The notes under the pieces were generated by a model. The model did not search any database and was not told the DNA's origin. It saw only the letters and a list, made by a program, of their open reading frames with translations. The translations under genes were made by a program, and so were the position numbers. Below are positions 46,100-58,383 of a DNA stretch of 64,000 bases, piece by piece. Within the stretch, counting starts at the first letter, position 1. Each line of letters opens with the position of its first letter. Source of the stretch: Phoma sp. XZ068 (taxonomy: Eukaryota; Ascomycota; Dothideomycetes; Pleosporales; Didymellaceae); the NCBI GenBank assembly GCA_004835665.1, contig RBKR01000016.1:372001-436000 (forward strand). The letters run 5' to 3'.

Positions 46100-48388
46100 A
46101 TGGCAAGGTGCATAGCTGAAGTCCCGCCGACACCGGGAGGCGAGCGACCTGCCATGAACACCCAAAAGAACAAACCGAGCTCTCGGGCCGATGAGTATGG
46201 CGAGGATCCATTTGCGCTGACCGAGAATTGCGACTACCCCCCTCCGTCAAAGGTGAGTGCCACATGCTCTGGACGTGTCGTTAGAACTAGGCTTCGGTAC
46301 CGAACTCCCCGCGAGACGTGCCGCCCCGATCTAGCGGCCGCTCCTGCCCAAGTTCTGGAACCGCACTTCTAGCGTCCACGACTCGTCATCATGGCGTCGC
46401 AAGTGCGATCGCTAACTTTGAGTTCAGGTGGCGAAGGCTACTGCTGTTACTGCACCGCACGACAAGCCTGCCAAAGATGACGATGACGACGTCGCGATCC
46501 CTACGCCGATTGCAACCCTGGTGTTCCAAGACGGCCGCACAGAGCCTGTCTACAAACCTTTGGCTGGCCATGAACACCTGTTCAAGGCACGGCCCATGAT
46601 CAGCTCTGCGGCATCCTTCAGCAGCCGCATCTCTAGTATACATCGCCCCATCCAAGCAGCGCCGATCCAAGTACCAGGTAAGATGATCACATCTCATGCT
46701 GTGCCTGGGATGTCGGTTCGCTTACACGTCTCCGCAGGGACTCCCCAGCCTGCTGCTCTAGAACCACAACAGCGGTCCAAGGCTCAGAAGCAGCCCACTC
46801 CTTGTATGCACAAAAAGCCTATTTCTCACAGACAAGGCTTGCTGAAGTCAAAGAGCCTTAAGAGGAGTCGATCCGTCGCTCAGGGGTTGGCCCCAAGCAG
46901 CAAGGCTATTGCCGACGTCGAACACGCTGATGATGCTGACCAAACTGTTCAAGTCGTAACTGAAGAGTCGCACACCTTCTACATAGGCGACATTGAAGCC
47001 TTCAAAGATTTCCTGCGGTGTCGTTTCGATGAACTGACCATGAAGCCACTTCGCGGCATCGCCACGCACTGGGTCAAGCTTCTTGAACCGCGGCGGCTTG
47101 GTGACTGGGGCAAGTACCATGAAATGCTCCCATCTGAGGCAGACACGCCTCCTTGGTGGCCGAGATCTGTCATCTACAAGGAACCTTCCCACCTGAAGAA
47201 GAGTGGTATGTTACTTGCCTCGCTGCTTTTGACTTGCCTGACACTTTACCAGACCTCTCAACATTGGCAGTGGAGATGATGCTCGTTCACCGGGAGATTG
47301 ATGAGATCAAACGCAAGGGTTCGTGGATTACCAAACTTCGCGACGTGGCGAAGTTCACAGTTCAGACAACGTCAGCCGACCATTTCTCCTCATCCAAGGG
47401 TGCGGCCCACAGCGAAGAGATGAAGAAACGCGCCCTAGAACAAATCTTGCCTAGCGTTTTCGATGTCGCACAGGCGTACGAAGACCACATTATGCAGTAC
47501 AGTCTCTTTGAAGGATCTGGAAATGCAGACCCGGGCCGAGGCAAACATCACACATGGAAGCCCATACCGAGGCCGATCAGACGACAGCTTCCCAAGCGTC
47601 CACGTCGAGGCGTCAAGGACGGCCAGGTCGTACAAGAGAGTATCTGTGAAGTGTCTGGAGATGAGACCGAGCCTGATGATACCATGACAAGGTTGGCTAG
47701 AATTCCTCCTGTGCTGTCTCAAGCTGGCCAATCTCCCGGACCATTGACTGCCCACGGCCAATCTGAAATTCAAGCCCGGCGACAGTCCATCGCAGCAGAA
47801 AGTCATCGACAGACGTGGAAGATTGACACGCCCACGTCGGCATCTGGGCCTTCCACACCTGCGACTCCTCTTGACGACTGTAAGATGCACCGTACTGCTT
47901 CTACACCTAACTCATCCTTCGATCAATCATTACATGGGCTTCACCTCGGGGACGAAAGCCTGGATCCGCAGCCACATGCACAAGCGATGTCTGAACATGG
48001 CACCATGCGTCCACCATACCACGTGGGCCCTTTCAATCAGCCGGTGCAATACCCAGCCGCACCAACGGGCTTCAATGGTCAGGGCTACCAGCCCACAGAG
48101 AACTACTCCAACCCAGCTCCATCCTCGTTTGCGCAGAATGGTGCAACATTCATCAACCCCTTCACCATGTTCAATGCGCCACCGCCTCCTATGGGTTACG
48201 CGCCGTATGCATCTCCGATGCCGGCGACCAACGGGTTCCCGTTCGAGCACGGCATCTTCCCTCCCACGCCGAGGAGTTATCCGAATACACCAATGAGTAT
48301 GCCGATGACACCATCTGACCCCAACATGAGTTTCCACGGGCTGCCGTCCGACTACCCTGTGGACGCGCAAGGATTGCATCCATTCTAA
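46100..48388 (+). CDS. DUF2841 (YDR124W-like helical bundle) protein
   Basis: Join(46100..46252, 46428..46677, 46738..47205, 47253..48388), 668 residues. The conserved domain runs from about residue 205 to 365: FYIGDIEAFKDFLRCRFDEL, then THWVKLLEPRRLGDWGKY, PPWWPRSVIYKEPSHLKKS and, after the last intron, LAVEMMLVHREIDEIKRKG. The K/L-L-E-P-R-R and P-x-W-W-P blocks match the helical-bundle domain shared by yeast YDR124W and the Aspergillus hrmA-associated cluster protein. The rest is disordered; the C-terminus is rich in Pro, Met, Asn and Gln with many S/T-P sites. The molecular role is not established. The third intron (46678-46737, 60 nt) is in frame and stop-free, so it rests on its splice signals. 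The first intron is 175 nt, so the first exon is the least certain part; an in-frame ATG at 46154 is an alternative start. Confidence 0.8.
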
Positions 48389-49327
48389 TTCTTACGTTTA
48401 GCGCGCATTGTTGACTTGAGCATTTTCGGTGTTTTGTCCCTCATGTTTCTTGTATCTCCGTATTCAACTTACGACTCACGACACATTTCTTTTTTGCACG
48501 CTTTTTCAGTGTCTTTTTCAGTTTTCGGTCCAGCACTGCAGTATGTATGTACTATTTGCCATGCAGGCCTGCTTTGGCATCTTGGCTGGATCGGTTTCGT
48601 TGAGCGATGTATTCTTCCAGGCCTATGTTCAGGCAGAGTTTCGTGTCATGCAAGATACCCTTACGATGTTACGCCGCTTACGACTGCATTGCATGACAAA
48701 CACAAAAGCGCTGCTGTCTTCTAATGGGGGTTTGTGGGGGTTCATAGGGGGCTAATGGAGGGGGGAGGTTGCACATTCCCGACTTGGTGAGGAAGGGCGG
48801 CTCTGGGAGGATATGCTAGTCGCGGATGCCTCTAGTAGATGTGCGATGGAGATGGAGGAAGGTGTAAATAGAGGTACCTAGCCGAGGCCGCAGCACCGCG
48901 ATGTCGAGCGTGTGAGTAACGAATTTCGGTTTAGTCTGAATCAATCAGGACGAGCTGTCCACATGAAGAGGTTCCGTGACGATGGAAGTGATGGATGATG
49001 CAAGTGATGGAGGTGACGGTGGAAGTGGCGGTGCAGTGGGGTGAGGCTGGTGGTGTTCGTGCCGTGTTCGTGGCGTTGCGCGCCAAGGCGTCTCTCCCGC
49101 GGCTCTGTGCTGGGCAGCGCTGGAGCTCTTGTTTGCGACAACGACCGGCGGGACTTCTTTGTTTCCACCACGCGGCCGCCTGGCGCATCCGACAACGACT
49201 CGGCCTGGGCAGGTCTCCCACACTGTTCGACACGCTCGCCTTCCCTACATGGCAGACGCCCGCTCACCGCCCACCACCACCCATCACCACCACGCATGAA
49301 CGCATCGCACACGGCCTAGGCGCGCCC
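48389..49327. other. Intergenic between two plus-strand genes
   Basis: 939 bases holding the 3' region of the DUF2841 gene and the promoter of the sac3 gene. Frames open across 48941-49327 are GC-driven, and no domain was recognised. Confidence 0.45.
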
Positions 49328-52300
49328 ATGTCGACAGTCGCTCGCGGCGGCAGCCGAGGAGGCCGCGGACGAGGAGGAGGCGCCGGCGTGTGGCGCGGCA
49401 GCAGCGCGCGCGGCGGGCTCAATGGCGCGTCCAGCGACGCGGGCGACAAGCCTGTGTTTGCTGCGAAGAAGCGCGGCGGGGGCGCGCCGGCGGGAGCGAC
49501 CAAGGCACGCAGCAACGGGCAGGAGCAGGCCGACGACGGCAAGCCCAAGAAGTAAGCCCCCGTCTTCTTCGCCATCTACACCGCGGGCTGCGGGTCCTTC
49601 ACCGGCGCGGCGACACGGCAGCCGTCGCGACCTGGCAGCGGCGACACGTGCGCAGGTGTCGCCCGTGGCCCATTCTGACCGCACACTCTAGTACCGCTTT
49701 CGTGCCCATGAACAAGTACGGCACCGCGTCCAACTCGACCCCCCATGCGCCCGACGACTACCACAGCCGCTTCCTCTATGTAAGCCCCACGCGCCCAACA
49801 CTTGACGAAGACGCGCTAATGCGCCCAGCTGCAAGCCGCGCAGCCCAGCTGGCGGAAGCAGTTGCAGGACCAAGGCCTCATGAATCCGGATGGCCAGATG
49901 CGCCTCAGCGACTCGGTCAAGCTCATCGGCCGTTGCAACGACATCTGCCCCGAGTTCGAGAGGGTGCGCAGGATAGACCAAAAGGACTACAAGCGCCCAG
50001 AATGCGTACGCTCCCCCCTGCCGTCTTGACCGACGCCATCCTAACCTGTGTCACAGACGCCCGAAACCGAGCACCTTGAGTACAGTGCCCGCGTACCAGA
50101 CGAATCGCGCATGGTCAAAGCCTTCACTCGATCTTCCGCCGGCGCTGATGTCGAGCTCGTCATCGACATTCGCAGCCCGGCAGCATGTTTGGTAAGCCAT
50201 GGAGAGAGGCCTCGGGGCCTGGAGCTAACATTAGCAGAAAACCGTCAATTACCTCTTCTCGCGCCTGGACAAAGAAGGCTTCGATTACCTCCACGCTTGG
50301 ATCTGGGACCGCACTCGATCAGTCCGCAAGGATCTGCGCACCCAGGTTGTCGAAAAGCCCAACGATATCCGCACGCTCCTCGTATGTCTGGAAGCATCAG
50401 CGCGCTTTTACCTCTTATCGATGCACCAGATGGCCCAAAGCGAGAAAGAGGACTACTCCCATCAGCAGGATATGGAACAATTCAACCAAACCTTAACCAC
50501 ACTACGGGAACGATACGATGACAATCGACGAGCAGGCATACCGTCCGACCATGAAGCCGAGTTTGTCGCATACCGCCTGATACTGGCCTCGCTCTACGCC
50601 AACAGTCAGCTTGAGAACGAGCTCCACGGCCTGCCCAACGACCTCCGCAACAACAAGCGTGTCTTGACCGCCATTGAGATTTTCAAAGCCGCCAAATCCG
50701 CCTTCAACTTTGGTTCAGACAAGGGGTGGATCCAGGCGCACGCCAACTGGAAGAAGTTCTGGGATCTTATTCGCTCGCCTAGCGTATCATATCTCATGGC
50801 ATGCGCCGCAGAAGTCAGTTTCAACCGCGTCCGGCACGTCATACTCGATGCCATATGGCATGCATACAGGAAGGGATCCAAGGGGGATGTAAGCGTCGAA
50901 GCTTGGACTACAGACAAACTGAGACACGTGCTCGCCATGGACGATGACAGGGACGCTGTCAAGCTTTGTGAGCTATACGGATTTCACTTTGAGAGGAATG
51001 CGGAGGGCCATACGTACTTGGACATTGCGAAACTGGGCAACAGCAACAAGTCGTTAGGCGTTCCCCACAGCATCAAGCCGCAGATGTTCTCTCGAACTCT
51101 TGTCGAGTCCAAGCGACACAATCGAGCATTTTCGGCAGTCATCCAGGGCATGACAGTGCAGCAAGCGAAAACCAGCAGATTGCTGGTAGACCCGACCACA
51201 ATACAAAGCGGAGGCGAAGAATCGCTGTTCATTCCCGAGACTACCGCGCCGAGGCCGAATATATTTGGCCAGACTACCAATGGCGGAGCAAAGAACAGTG
51301 CGTCAAACCGTAGTCCGTTTGCCTCACCATTCAATCCCCCAAGCCAGTCTTCGTCCGGTGCCTCAACGCCAAATCCATTCTTGGATAACCCCTTCGCCAG
51401 CAAAACAACGCAAAATCAGCCTGCACAAAATCCTCCTCTGTCGGTATTCGGTGGAGGATCTTCCCCTGGGCTCTTTGATGCGAAGAACGCAATCAGATTC
51501 GCACCTACGCCTGCTTCAAATACCAACAGTAGCCCATTTCCTCCCGGTGCAGGAACCTTCCCTCAACAGTCTACTACTCCCGCCTCGACCCCACCTACTT
51601 CATTCTACTCTGCGGCCAATGCGTTACCGGCGCCGTCGGGTCAACCATCGAGCAACCAGGCTCCACCAGCCATCGGTCAAACCCTCGGGCAGCCTGCTGG
51701 CAATGCATCAAAGCCATTCGTTTTCCCCGGCCTGCCCGAGTTGGATGCGAAAATACGGAGTGGGCAGCTACCTGGGCTTTCCACGACACCAGCAGGATCG
51801 CCTCCGCCGCCAGATGCTGCCGCACAGGCCGCTGAGAAAGAGAAGGCTGAAGCTGATGCACGAGCAGCTGTACTGAAGCAGAAGCAAGAAGCGGAAGAGC
51901 GACGCAAGCAAGAGCAAGACGAGCAAGAGAGAAAAGCAAGGGAAATACAACAAGCACGGGAAGCCGAGCGACGAAGAATCGAGGAAGAGAAACAGCGACA
52001 GTTGAGGGAACAGCAACAGAAGGAACTCAGGGCGAGGGAGGAACGAGAAAGATTAATTCGGGAGGAACAGCAGCGCCAACAGCAGAAGGAGCAGGAGCGA
52101 TTGGCAAGAATACGGAAACGGGAAACAACATACAATGCACTAACATCGAGCATCGTATTCAGCGGAGAGGATGGTCTTTTGTATCAGTTCCTGGAGAACA
52201 CAGTCAAGAACGTGGCAGAAGAGAGTCATGTTGCGTGGCACGACAAGAAACGGCGGGAACGTAACGCCGCGGAGCAAGAGAAGAAGAAACAGGCTTTTGC

Positions 52301-53696
52301 ACGGGCAGTGTTCACGCACTGGGTTGCACAGGTGCAAAAGAAGAAGCGGAATGCAAAAGCGAGAGAGAGGAGAAAGCGACTCAAGGCACAGCGACAGCAG
52401 TCCATTGGTGGTGATGGTGAGTCTGTGAGCGAAACTCCCGCACCTGAATCAGTGGCGGGCACAGACCAGGTGTCAACACCAAGGAACGCGCCAACCAGCG
52501 GCCGACGCGCCAGACGCACGCAAGAGCGCCGCGCCAGTGCGACAGCCGACCAAGTCACCCAACGCAACATAAAGTCGCTGCCTCGAGCTGCTTCATCGCA
52601 GCACATACAAAACCCGAGTGCCCCAGCCACAATGACTAACGGCCACCACGTAAGAAGCTACTCCGAAGCTTATCAGAGGTCAACGGCGCCCATTGACCGG
52701 ACAGAGACCGACTGGTTTAAGCTGCGAGCCATGGGCATCGACCCGAGTAAACACCGCAAGAGGAGTTTCAACTCAGCCACCGACGAAGAGCCCAAGGACG
52801 ACGCTGAAGCGAAGCGCGTTCGCAGGTCTGACTCCACTGCATCTCTGACATCACCACCCCATATTCAGGCAGACGCGCCCTTGAAACCACTGACCATCGA
52901 GGAGCGCTTGGCTCGAATCCGCGCCGCAAAGCAGTCCTTCAGGACTTCTGGCTCAGGATCACCGCCAGTCAATGGTGCAACACCCAACAAGCGCTCTTCT
53001 CTGAGTGGTCGCTCAAGCCTCCTCATTGCACAGGCTCGCGATCTAATTGCCAAATCTCCTACTGCGAAGCAATCGCCTGTGGCTGTACACGACTTTGGCC
53101 GCAGTGTCCCCAATCTTGGAACATCAACGTCCTCGTTCCGTCAGTCTACACTTGGCCAGAGCGTCGGTACGGCGCAGAGCAGTAAGCCTGCATACTGGGG
53201 TCGCGCCAGTCGCTTCGTACCCCAACACCTCTACGGCAAAGGCCCTGAAGCAATCCGCGCATACCGTGACCAGTATGTCAACTCCCCTACAAGCACTCCG
53301 CGGCCTCTCAGCACGGAGCCGCTTGCTCTGTCTTCGCCCATTCCATCGCAGTTCTCGTCTGTTCCGCAACCAGCCTACACACAGCTGCAGTACAGCGAAG
53401 GAGGAAGTACGAGCGGTGTAGATCTCGTAGACGTTGATGCCGAGGAAAACATTGCTGGAGATACTGAAGAAGACTCCTTCGATGGTGACGAGGAGGAGGA
53501 TGAACATGACGATGACGATGAGGAAGAGGACGATGAAGATGTCAACGATCCGGCACATTTCGACACTTACGTTGAAGAGTACGACGAAGAAGAGTACACC
53601 GAGGAAGAGGAGCAGCATCTTGCGCAACCCGACAGTAACTTTGGCGGAATTGGTCCTGGAGCTACGCAGGATGATGCTATTGAGCTGTCTGATTGA
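49328..53696 (+). CDS. sac3: mRNA export factor Sac3 (TREX-2 scaffold)
   Basis: Join(49328..49551, 49692..49779, 49829..50005, 50057..50191, 50238..53696), 1360 residues; all introns keep phase. The first 75 residues are Gly/Arg-rich with RGG-type repeats. RCNDICPEFERVRR (139-152) and RMVKAFTRSS (181-190) are the entry motifs of the SAC3/GANP domain, which runs to about 420 and includes FYLLSMHQMAQSEKEDYSHQ. An FG-containing Ser/Pro/Asn-rich stretch follows, then a long charged coiled coil (about 740-840). After it comes a basic helix region, FARAVFTHWVAQVQKKKRN, which resembles the part that binds Cdc31 and Sus1. The tail (about 1289-1343) is almost all Asp and Glu. Sac3 tethers TREX-2 to the nuclear pore and couples transcription to mRNA export. 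The acidic C-terminal tail looks longer than usual. Confidence 0.93.
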
Positions 53697-54463
53697 GGTC
53701 AGTCACACAGTTGTATATCATATCGACCAGCATCTGGCTGCATAGCGTTGGCGTTTTGAATTGTATTTGGTATCAGCGGATCAATATTACGGCTTGCGAA
53801 TCATGGTATAGATTACTGTATATGGAGGTTTCGATACCCTGAAAATATAAATATATGGTTAGGAAGGCACTTGGTAACTACACCCTTGACCTCTGTTCGA
53901 GTGCCTAGCGTAAAGAAGACCTACGAGTGGCTAGCTGAAAGTTCTTGTTAAAGAAGTACCTATATCGATCTAGCTCTAAAAGAGCCTCCATTTACTAGTT
54001 ATTAGTTAACTTACACTAAGGCAGTTATTGTCAGGACTCAGTTCCGGCCCACTACGTCAAACTACCAAAAGGTATCACGACTCACTGTAACAGTGAGCCC
54101 TCGGGCGTTATTTGATTCATACACCAGGTCTGAGTATGCGTGATGAGCTTTTGGAAGAAATCCACAATCCACTCGGATCAATAGTCGCCAATTGTCGTCA
54201 GATCATTCGGTTTGTTCGCGTTGTGGATTCGCTGGGCCAAGAGTGAGGAGCTTGATCGTTACCATATGTGACAAGAAGACGTTCTCAAAAAAAAAGAAGA
54301 AGAAACGGACTGGGGTGTGGAAAGGACTAGTTGCCCTTGTATCTTGCGACATGGCATAGCTAAGTACAAAGCAGAATGGAGAAAAAGCACAAACAGTGGC
54401 GGAGGACCCAGGCAATCAAGCCTTTACCAACTTGACAAAAGAATAGTGCCAAAAAAAAAGCAT
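53697..54463. other. Intergenic, AT-rich
   Basis: 767 bases downstream of sac3 and downstream of the minus-strand tRNA gene. AT-rich with A-runs (54286-54303). No gene was seen. Confidence 0.5.
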
Positions 54464-54469
54464 AAAAAA
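54464..54469 (-). terminator. Pol III terminator of tRNA-Ala
   Basis: Six T on the minus strand, starting two bases after the discriminator base of the tRNA gene, as expected for RNA polymerase III. A second, longer T-run (54451-54459) follows as a backup. Confidence 0.85.
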
Positions 54470-54471
54470 GA

Positions 54472-54575
54472 TGGACTCGCGGGGAATCGAACCCCGGACC
54501 ACTCCCAGTCAGGATTCGAAGCACTAGGTGCTTGCGAGATGCTAAGGGAGTATTATACCACTAAACCACGAGCCC
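54472..54575 (-). tRNA. tRNA-Ala (anticodon AGC), with 32-nt intron
   Basis: The minus strand folds as a tRNA: acceptor GGGCTCG with CGAGTCC, D arm GTTTAGTGGTATAAT, anticodon stem CTCCC/GGGAG, T arm CGGGG-TTCGATT-CCCCG, discriminator A. The acceptor contains G3:U70, the hallmark of alanine tRNAs, and the anticodon loop TTAGCAT gives AGC at 54541-54543. The loop is interrupted after the base 3' of the anticodon, at 54508-54539, by a 32-nt intron, the canonical position for nuclear tRNA introns. The intron has a perfect hairpin, AAGCAC-CTA-GTGCTT. The mature tRNA would be 72 nt before CCA addition. The internal A box (TGGTTTAGTGG) and B box (GGTTCGATTCC) are intact, so the gene should be active. 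Confidence 0.93.
54483..54493 (-). promoter_or_regulatory. B box of the tRNA-Ala gene
   Basis: GGTTCGATTCC on the minus strand fits the B-box consensus for TFIIIC exactly. The A box TGGTTTAGTGG lies at 54558-54568, further away than in intronless genes because of the 32-nt intron. Confidence 0.85.
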
Positions 54576-55632
54576 GTTGTTTGAGTTGTTACTCCTTTGA
54601 TGGAAAATTTGGAGACCGTAGCATCTATGTTGCTGATTGTCTAGTTCGCGGCAGTGGTATTATACGTAACTAGCGCTTTGCCTTCGCTCCAGCTCTGGTG
54701 GGAAAAGCTAATAACCTTTGACGGAGCCTAAAAATAGTTTTATGTAATACTGCAGGAATTTCGTCTACTACCAATATTATTTATTTGCAACTGGACTAGG
54801 AGCGAAACAAGTATGTCAAATTGAATCTCCGACTAAGTTGGACTAAAACCTGATGCGGACGGCTTTGCCCAAGAGAAGCCTACTAGAACTGTATGAGGCT
54901 TGGATGCGATGCAATGGAAGCTCATAGCTGACATATTGCCGGTCTTCATTCAGGGCGCCTGTCTGCTTCCTGCTCTTAAACTACTTACACCATATTAAAA
55001 TAACCGGTTTTATCCAAGTCAACACTTGTAGCCCTCGTTATTACTCTCGCCGCTATGACTGTTGCCATCCTTTGTGCTGAGGCTGTGGAGCAAGATGACG
55101 ACTGGTGAAGAGCGCAAAAATTAGTATTGATGCATTGTCGTCAGACTCACCATCTCCACAGCAAGCTCTCGCGCCCTGCAGAAGGTGTGGAGCAAGACGA
55201 AGAGTAGGAGATTTCGAAGCGCACCGAACAGTATCGCCGCTGAAAGATCTCTAAGCAGTGCTATACTGTTGAGCAGAACGAATCATGGAAACCATACCGT
55301 CACGATAAACTGTCCACGTGATTAATTGGCTCTCAGGATACATCCATTGGACAGTATACCTTCAAAATCAGATGCAAATCTATTGGTAGTCAAGTCAGGT
55401 TGGAATATATGCGATGCGACCGCTTGTTGGCGTTTGGACATTCGTGGCGCGACCGGTGAAGCTCGCAAAGCCTAACCTAAACTCTCATTCGAGGAGTGCA
55501 GCCCACAATCCCAAGGTCATAACGGCGCACCACCAAAGCTAGCCGAATGCACACTCGTGCACAACTTGTACTTTACTTCTTCCAATTATATATATATCTC
55601 ATGCTGCCTTGAGCCCCTCATCGCCACTGATA
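54576..55632. other. 1.06 kb intergenic
   Basis: AT-rich sequence between the tRNA and the stop of the ectodomain membrane protein gene. Short frames only. A GTGTGGAGCAAGA-like segment occurs near 55085 and again near 55184, perhaps a diverged repeat. No gene was recognised. Confidence 0.4.
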
Positions 55633-57554
55633 TCAAGCTTTTGGGGCTTCACGTACAGTAGTCGTCTGAGCACCACTGAGGCCTGTCAGCGTTGAGCTTT
55701 CAGAGCTCGCGAGTACGACTAACACTCCGGTCTGACCAAGGCAGACTGCATCATTCTTCGGCACCCTGAGCTTGCCATCTGGATCATCTCTCATCATAGC
55801 TCTCAGATCGTCAGCTATGCTTGCTGAGTAGCCCGCAAGATTGAGCGGAGTGAGCAGATCGCGTTCGTTCACAGAAGTGTCGATGCTCATGATCGCTTTC
55901 GCCCAGCATGCGGTCTGCCAAAGTGTACAGACGAAGATGAGTAGGGCGGCAATCTGTGCAAGGATCGATACGACTGTCCAAGAGACCGTGATCCGATAAT
56001 TGTATGTAGTGGTGAAATAGTGGATTGGAGTTCTTTCGATACCCTTGGAGAGCGAGGAAGGGTACATCGTCATGATCGTGCCATAAATAACAGACAAGTA
56101 GAGTTCGAGCTCAGTCATGTTCGAATACCTCGCGGTGTTTTCGCTGTATCTCATCTTTCGGCCATAGGAGTCGTCAAACTCGACGGGAGAGTCCAGATTG
56201 AGCAATTTGCTGTAACCAGTGATAGAGCCAATGGAATTGGTGGCACCTTGAATAGCGGCAGGAATGTTGATGAAAGGGACATTGCTGACCATGTACTCGT
56301 GTGGGGTCATGGTAGGGTCGTTCGAGCAAAGCTGCGGTCTAAGCCCAGACCAAATGCTGGGGCTGAAAGTATTAGCAGAGTATTCGAAGTCCTGCCAGCT
56401 CCAGATATAAGTCGCATTCAGTGAACAGATCATAGTGAGGGGCTCTGAATTGTTTGTCGAAGTCCAGTTTAGCCATGCCATACTAGAAAGTAGTTCTGCA
56501 CCGTCACCGTTTGCTGTGATAATAGTGTCCAAGGATTGGTTGTTCTGGTAAGATGCAGCAATAGTCCATGAAGCGATACTCCCGTCGGCACTGGCTGGAC
56601 GCGGATACACTGCCGTGTAGGGTGTGTCTGGATCGACGGTGACTTTGTATATGCCATCGTTGGCAATCATATTGTAATACTCGTATCGAACCCTGGCGTT
56701 TCCAACATCTTGTCTGCAGTTGAACGATTTGGGCTCCAAACGAGGGGCGCAGTATCGGGCTTTCATGTCTGGAAACGTGGTATCGCTGCCATGCTCAACA
56801 AAATGATCAAAGACATCAAAGGGTACACCCTGTGGCCCATCAAAATCTGGAGCGAATCTCACTCCAGCAACGTATGTCCAATTCTGAGTAATGAGCAGAG
56901 TCGTGAGAGGTGCTGCGGCAAGGTTGTAGTAGCAGTTTGGGTTCCCCGTAGAATTTCGACATGGATCGGCTTGGCCAACTGGCATACTGATCGGAAGTCT
57001 AACATCCATGGTGCTGCCATTGCTATATTCGCCAGAGGAATACCATTCGACAATGAATACAACGGACAACACCCAAGTAACAGTCGTATATGCGAGGAGG
57101 CAGGAAATGAAGAAGAGAGCGCGAGATCGGACGGTTTTCACACGGACAACGCTTTTGGTTAGCTTCACAACGCTCCCATATGCAGCAGAACTGTGCATGT
57201 CCAGCCTCCCTAAGCTGAGCTTTGAATGCTCGAGGGCTGCGGCGGCCTCAGCTTCGTTCGTTCGTCTAGTTACGATACCTTAGCGAATGGTTCTCTATAC
57301 CGAGACGATAGGCTCATGAGCCAATATTAGAGATCTTACCCGAGACAGTCCTTCAACAAGATACCGAATCCTGTCGCAAAGACGGGCACCAAAAAGTTGA
57401 TGATTTGCTGAGTAGCCTTGAGGCTGTACTTCGGCGTTATGATGATGGGCCAGAGCCATAGGATCCAGAAAATGCTGGCAGTGGCCGCCGAAAGCAAAAC
57501 GCATAGTAGATGCAGGCCCCCGGAGACTGACACCAATCTACCGAGTTTGATCAT
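55633..57554 (-). CDS. Membrane protein with large ectodomain, function unknown
   Basis: Complement(55633..57265, 57340..57554), 615 residues. The 74-nt intron (GTAAGA..ACTAG) joins LLKDCLG to RTNEAEAAAALEHSKLSL in phase. Exon 1 encodes two hydrophobic helices (LHLLCVLLSAATASIFWILW and IINFLVPVFATGFGIL). A third follows after a basic loop (ALFFISCLLAYTTVTWVLSV). A soluble region of about 370 residues comes next, with N-glycosylation sequons (NGS, NST, NWT, NQS, NNS, NAT, NMT) and scattered cysteines, as expected outside the cell or in a lumen. One more helix (TVVSILAQIAALLIFVCTLW) precedes a cytoplasmic tail of about 90 residues. Similar multi-pass proteins with one large ectodomain are common in Pezizomycotina and are unnamed. 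A surface sensor is possible but not shown. Confidence 0.78.
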
Positions 57555-58383
57555 GACTGCAAGCGATGCTACGTGCAGAGAAGACTGTTGTTAGCAACTT
57601 CAGTGTTTCACATGGGGATGGAGTAGACTATATCGTAATCTGCAGCCTGTCATTATTATGGGGTCGAGACTTTGGTTCCAAGTTTAGGTAGGTGCGAGGC
57701 GCTTCAGCTGAGTAGTAAGGACATTCGGGTGTGGTTCCCGAAGGTTGAAGATGGACACTACAACTCCTAGGTCCTCCAGTAGTTGTCCAATAGCGTACTA
57801 GCATTTAGCTGGTGCAATGTCTCCGCAGGGTCAGTTTGGCCACAACGGCAGATTATGTAAGTGTCTAGGCCAAGCTATTCGCGTAGTTTCACCGAATTGG
57901 TACTGCTTCTGCGTTAGTGTTGAGTTAGATCTTGCTCTATCTCACACAGCTGCACAGTAGTGTTTGACTGCCTGGCGTGACTTTCCTCCAGGAATAAATA
58001 ATGATCGATTGGGGAAGGGGTATCTTGTGTAACTAAAACAGTTATGAAAGGAAACCGACAACAAGGTAGATAAAGAAACCGCAAGCCAAAGAACCTTGGC
58101 GAATAACCATGCCGATGTCTAAATGTGCTTTTGTCCGACTGAGCGGACACTGTACAGTGTGCGTATGCCTTGTGGGCCTTTTGGTTGATGCACGGTGGGG
58201 AGTAATGTCATGACCGAAAGCGTCAAAGGTGGCAGTCGAACTCCAAACTTTTCCGTCTCTTTTGGGGGGATCGTCACTCGTGGTGACGGTATTACAGTAA
58301 CTCGAGTGGTGTTGAACCTCCTCTTTCAGTGTCATATCGTCGTATCAGTATATACAGTCCAGCTTCCCTTACCGCAGAGCTCC
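57555..58383. other. Intergenic
   Basis: 829 bases: upstream region of the ectodomain protein gene and 3' region of atg101, both on the minus strand. No other gene was recognised. Confidence 0.5.

Noticed and set aside
57266..57339. Alternative splice of the ectodomain protein gene using GTATCT inside exon 1
   Set aside because: It also keeps phase, but it needs a weaker donor and would delete the conserved-looking LLKDCLG. The GTAAGA donor with the ACTAG acceptor is the better pair.
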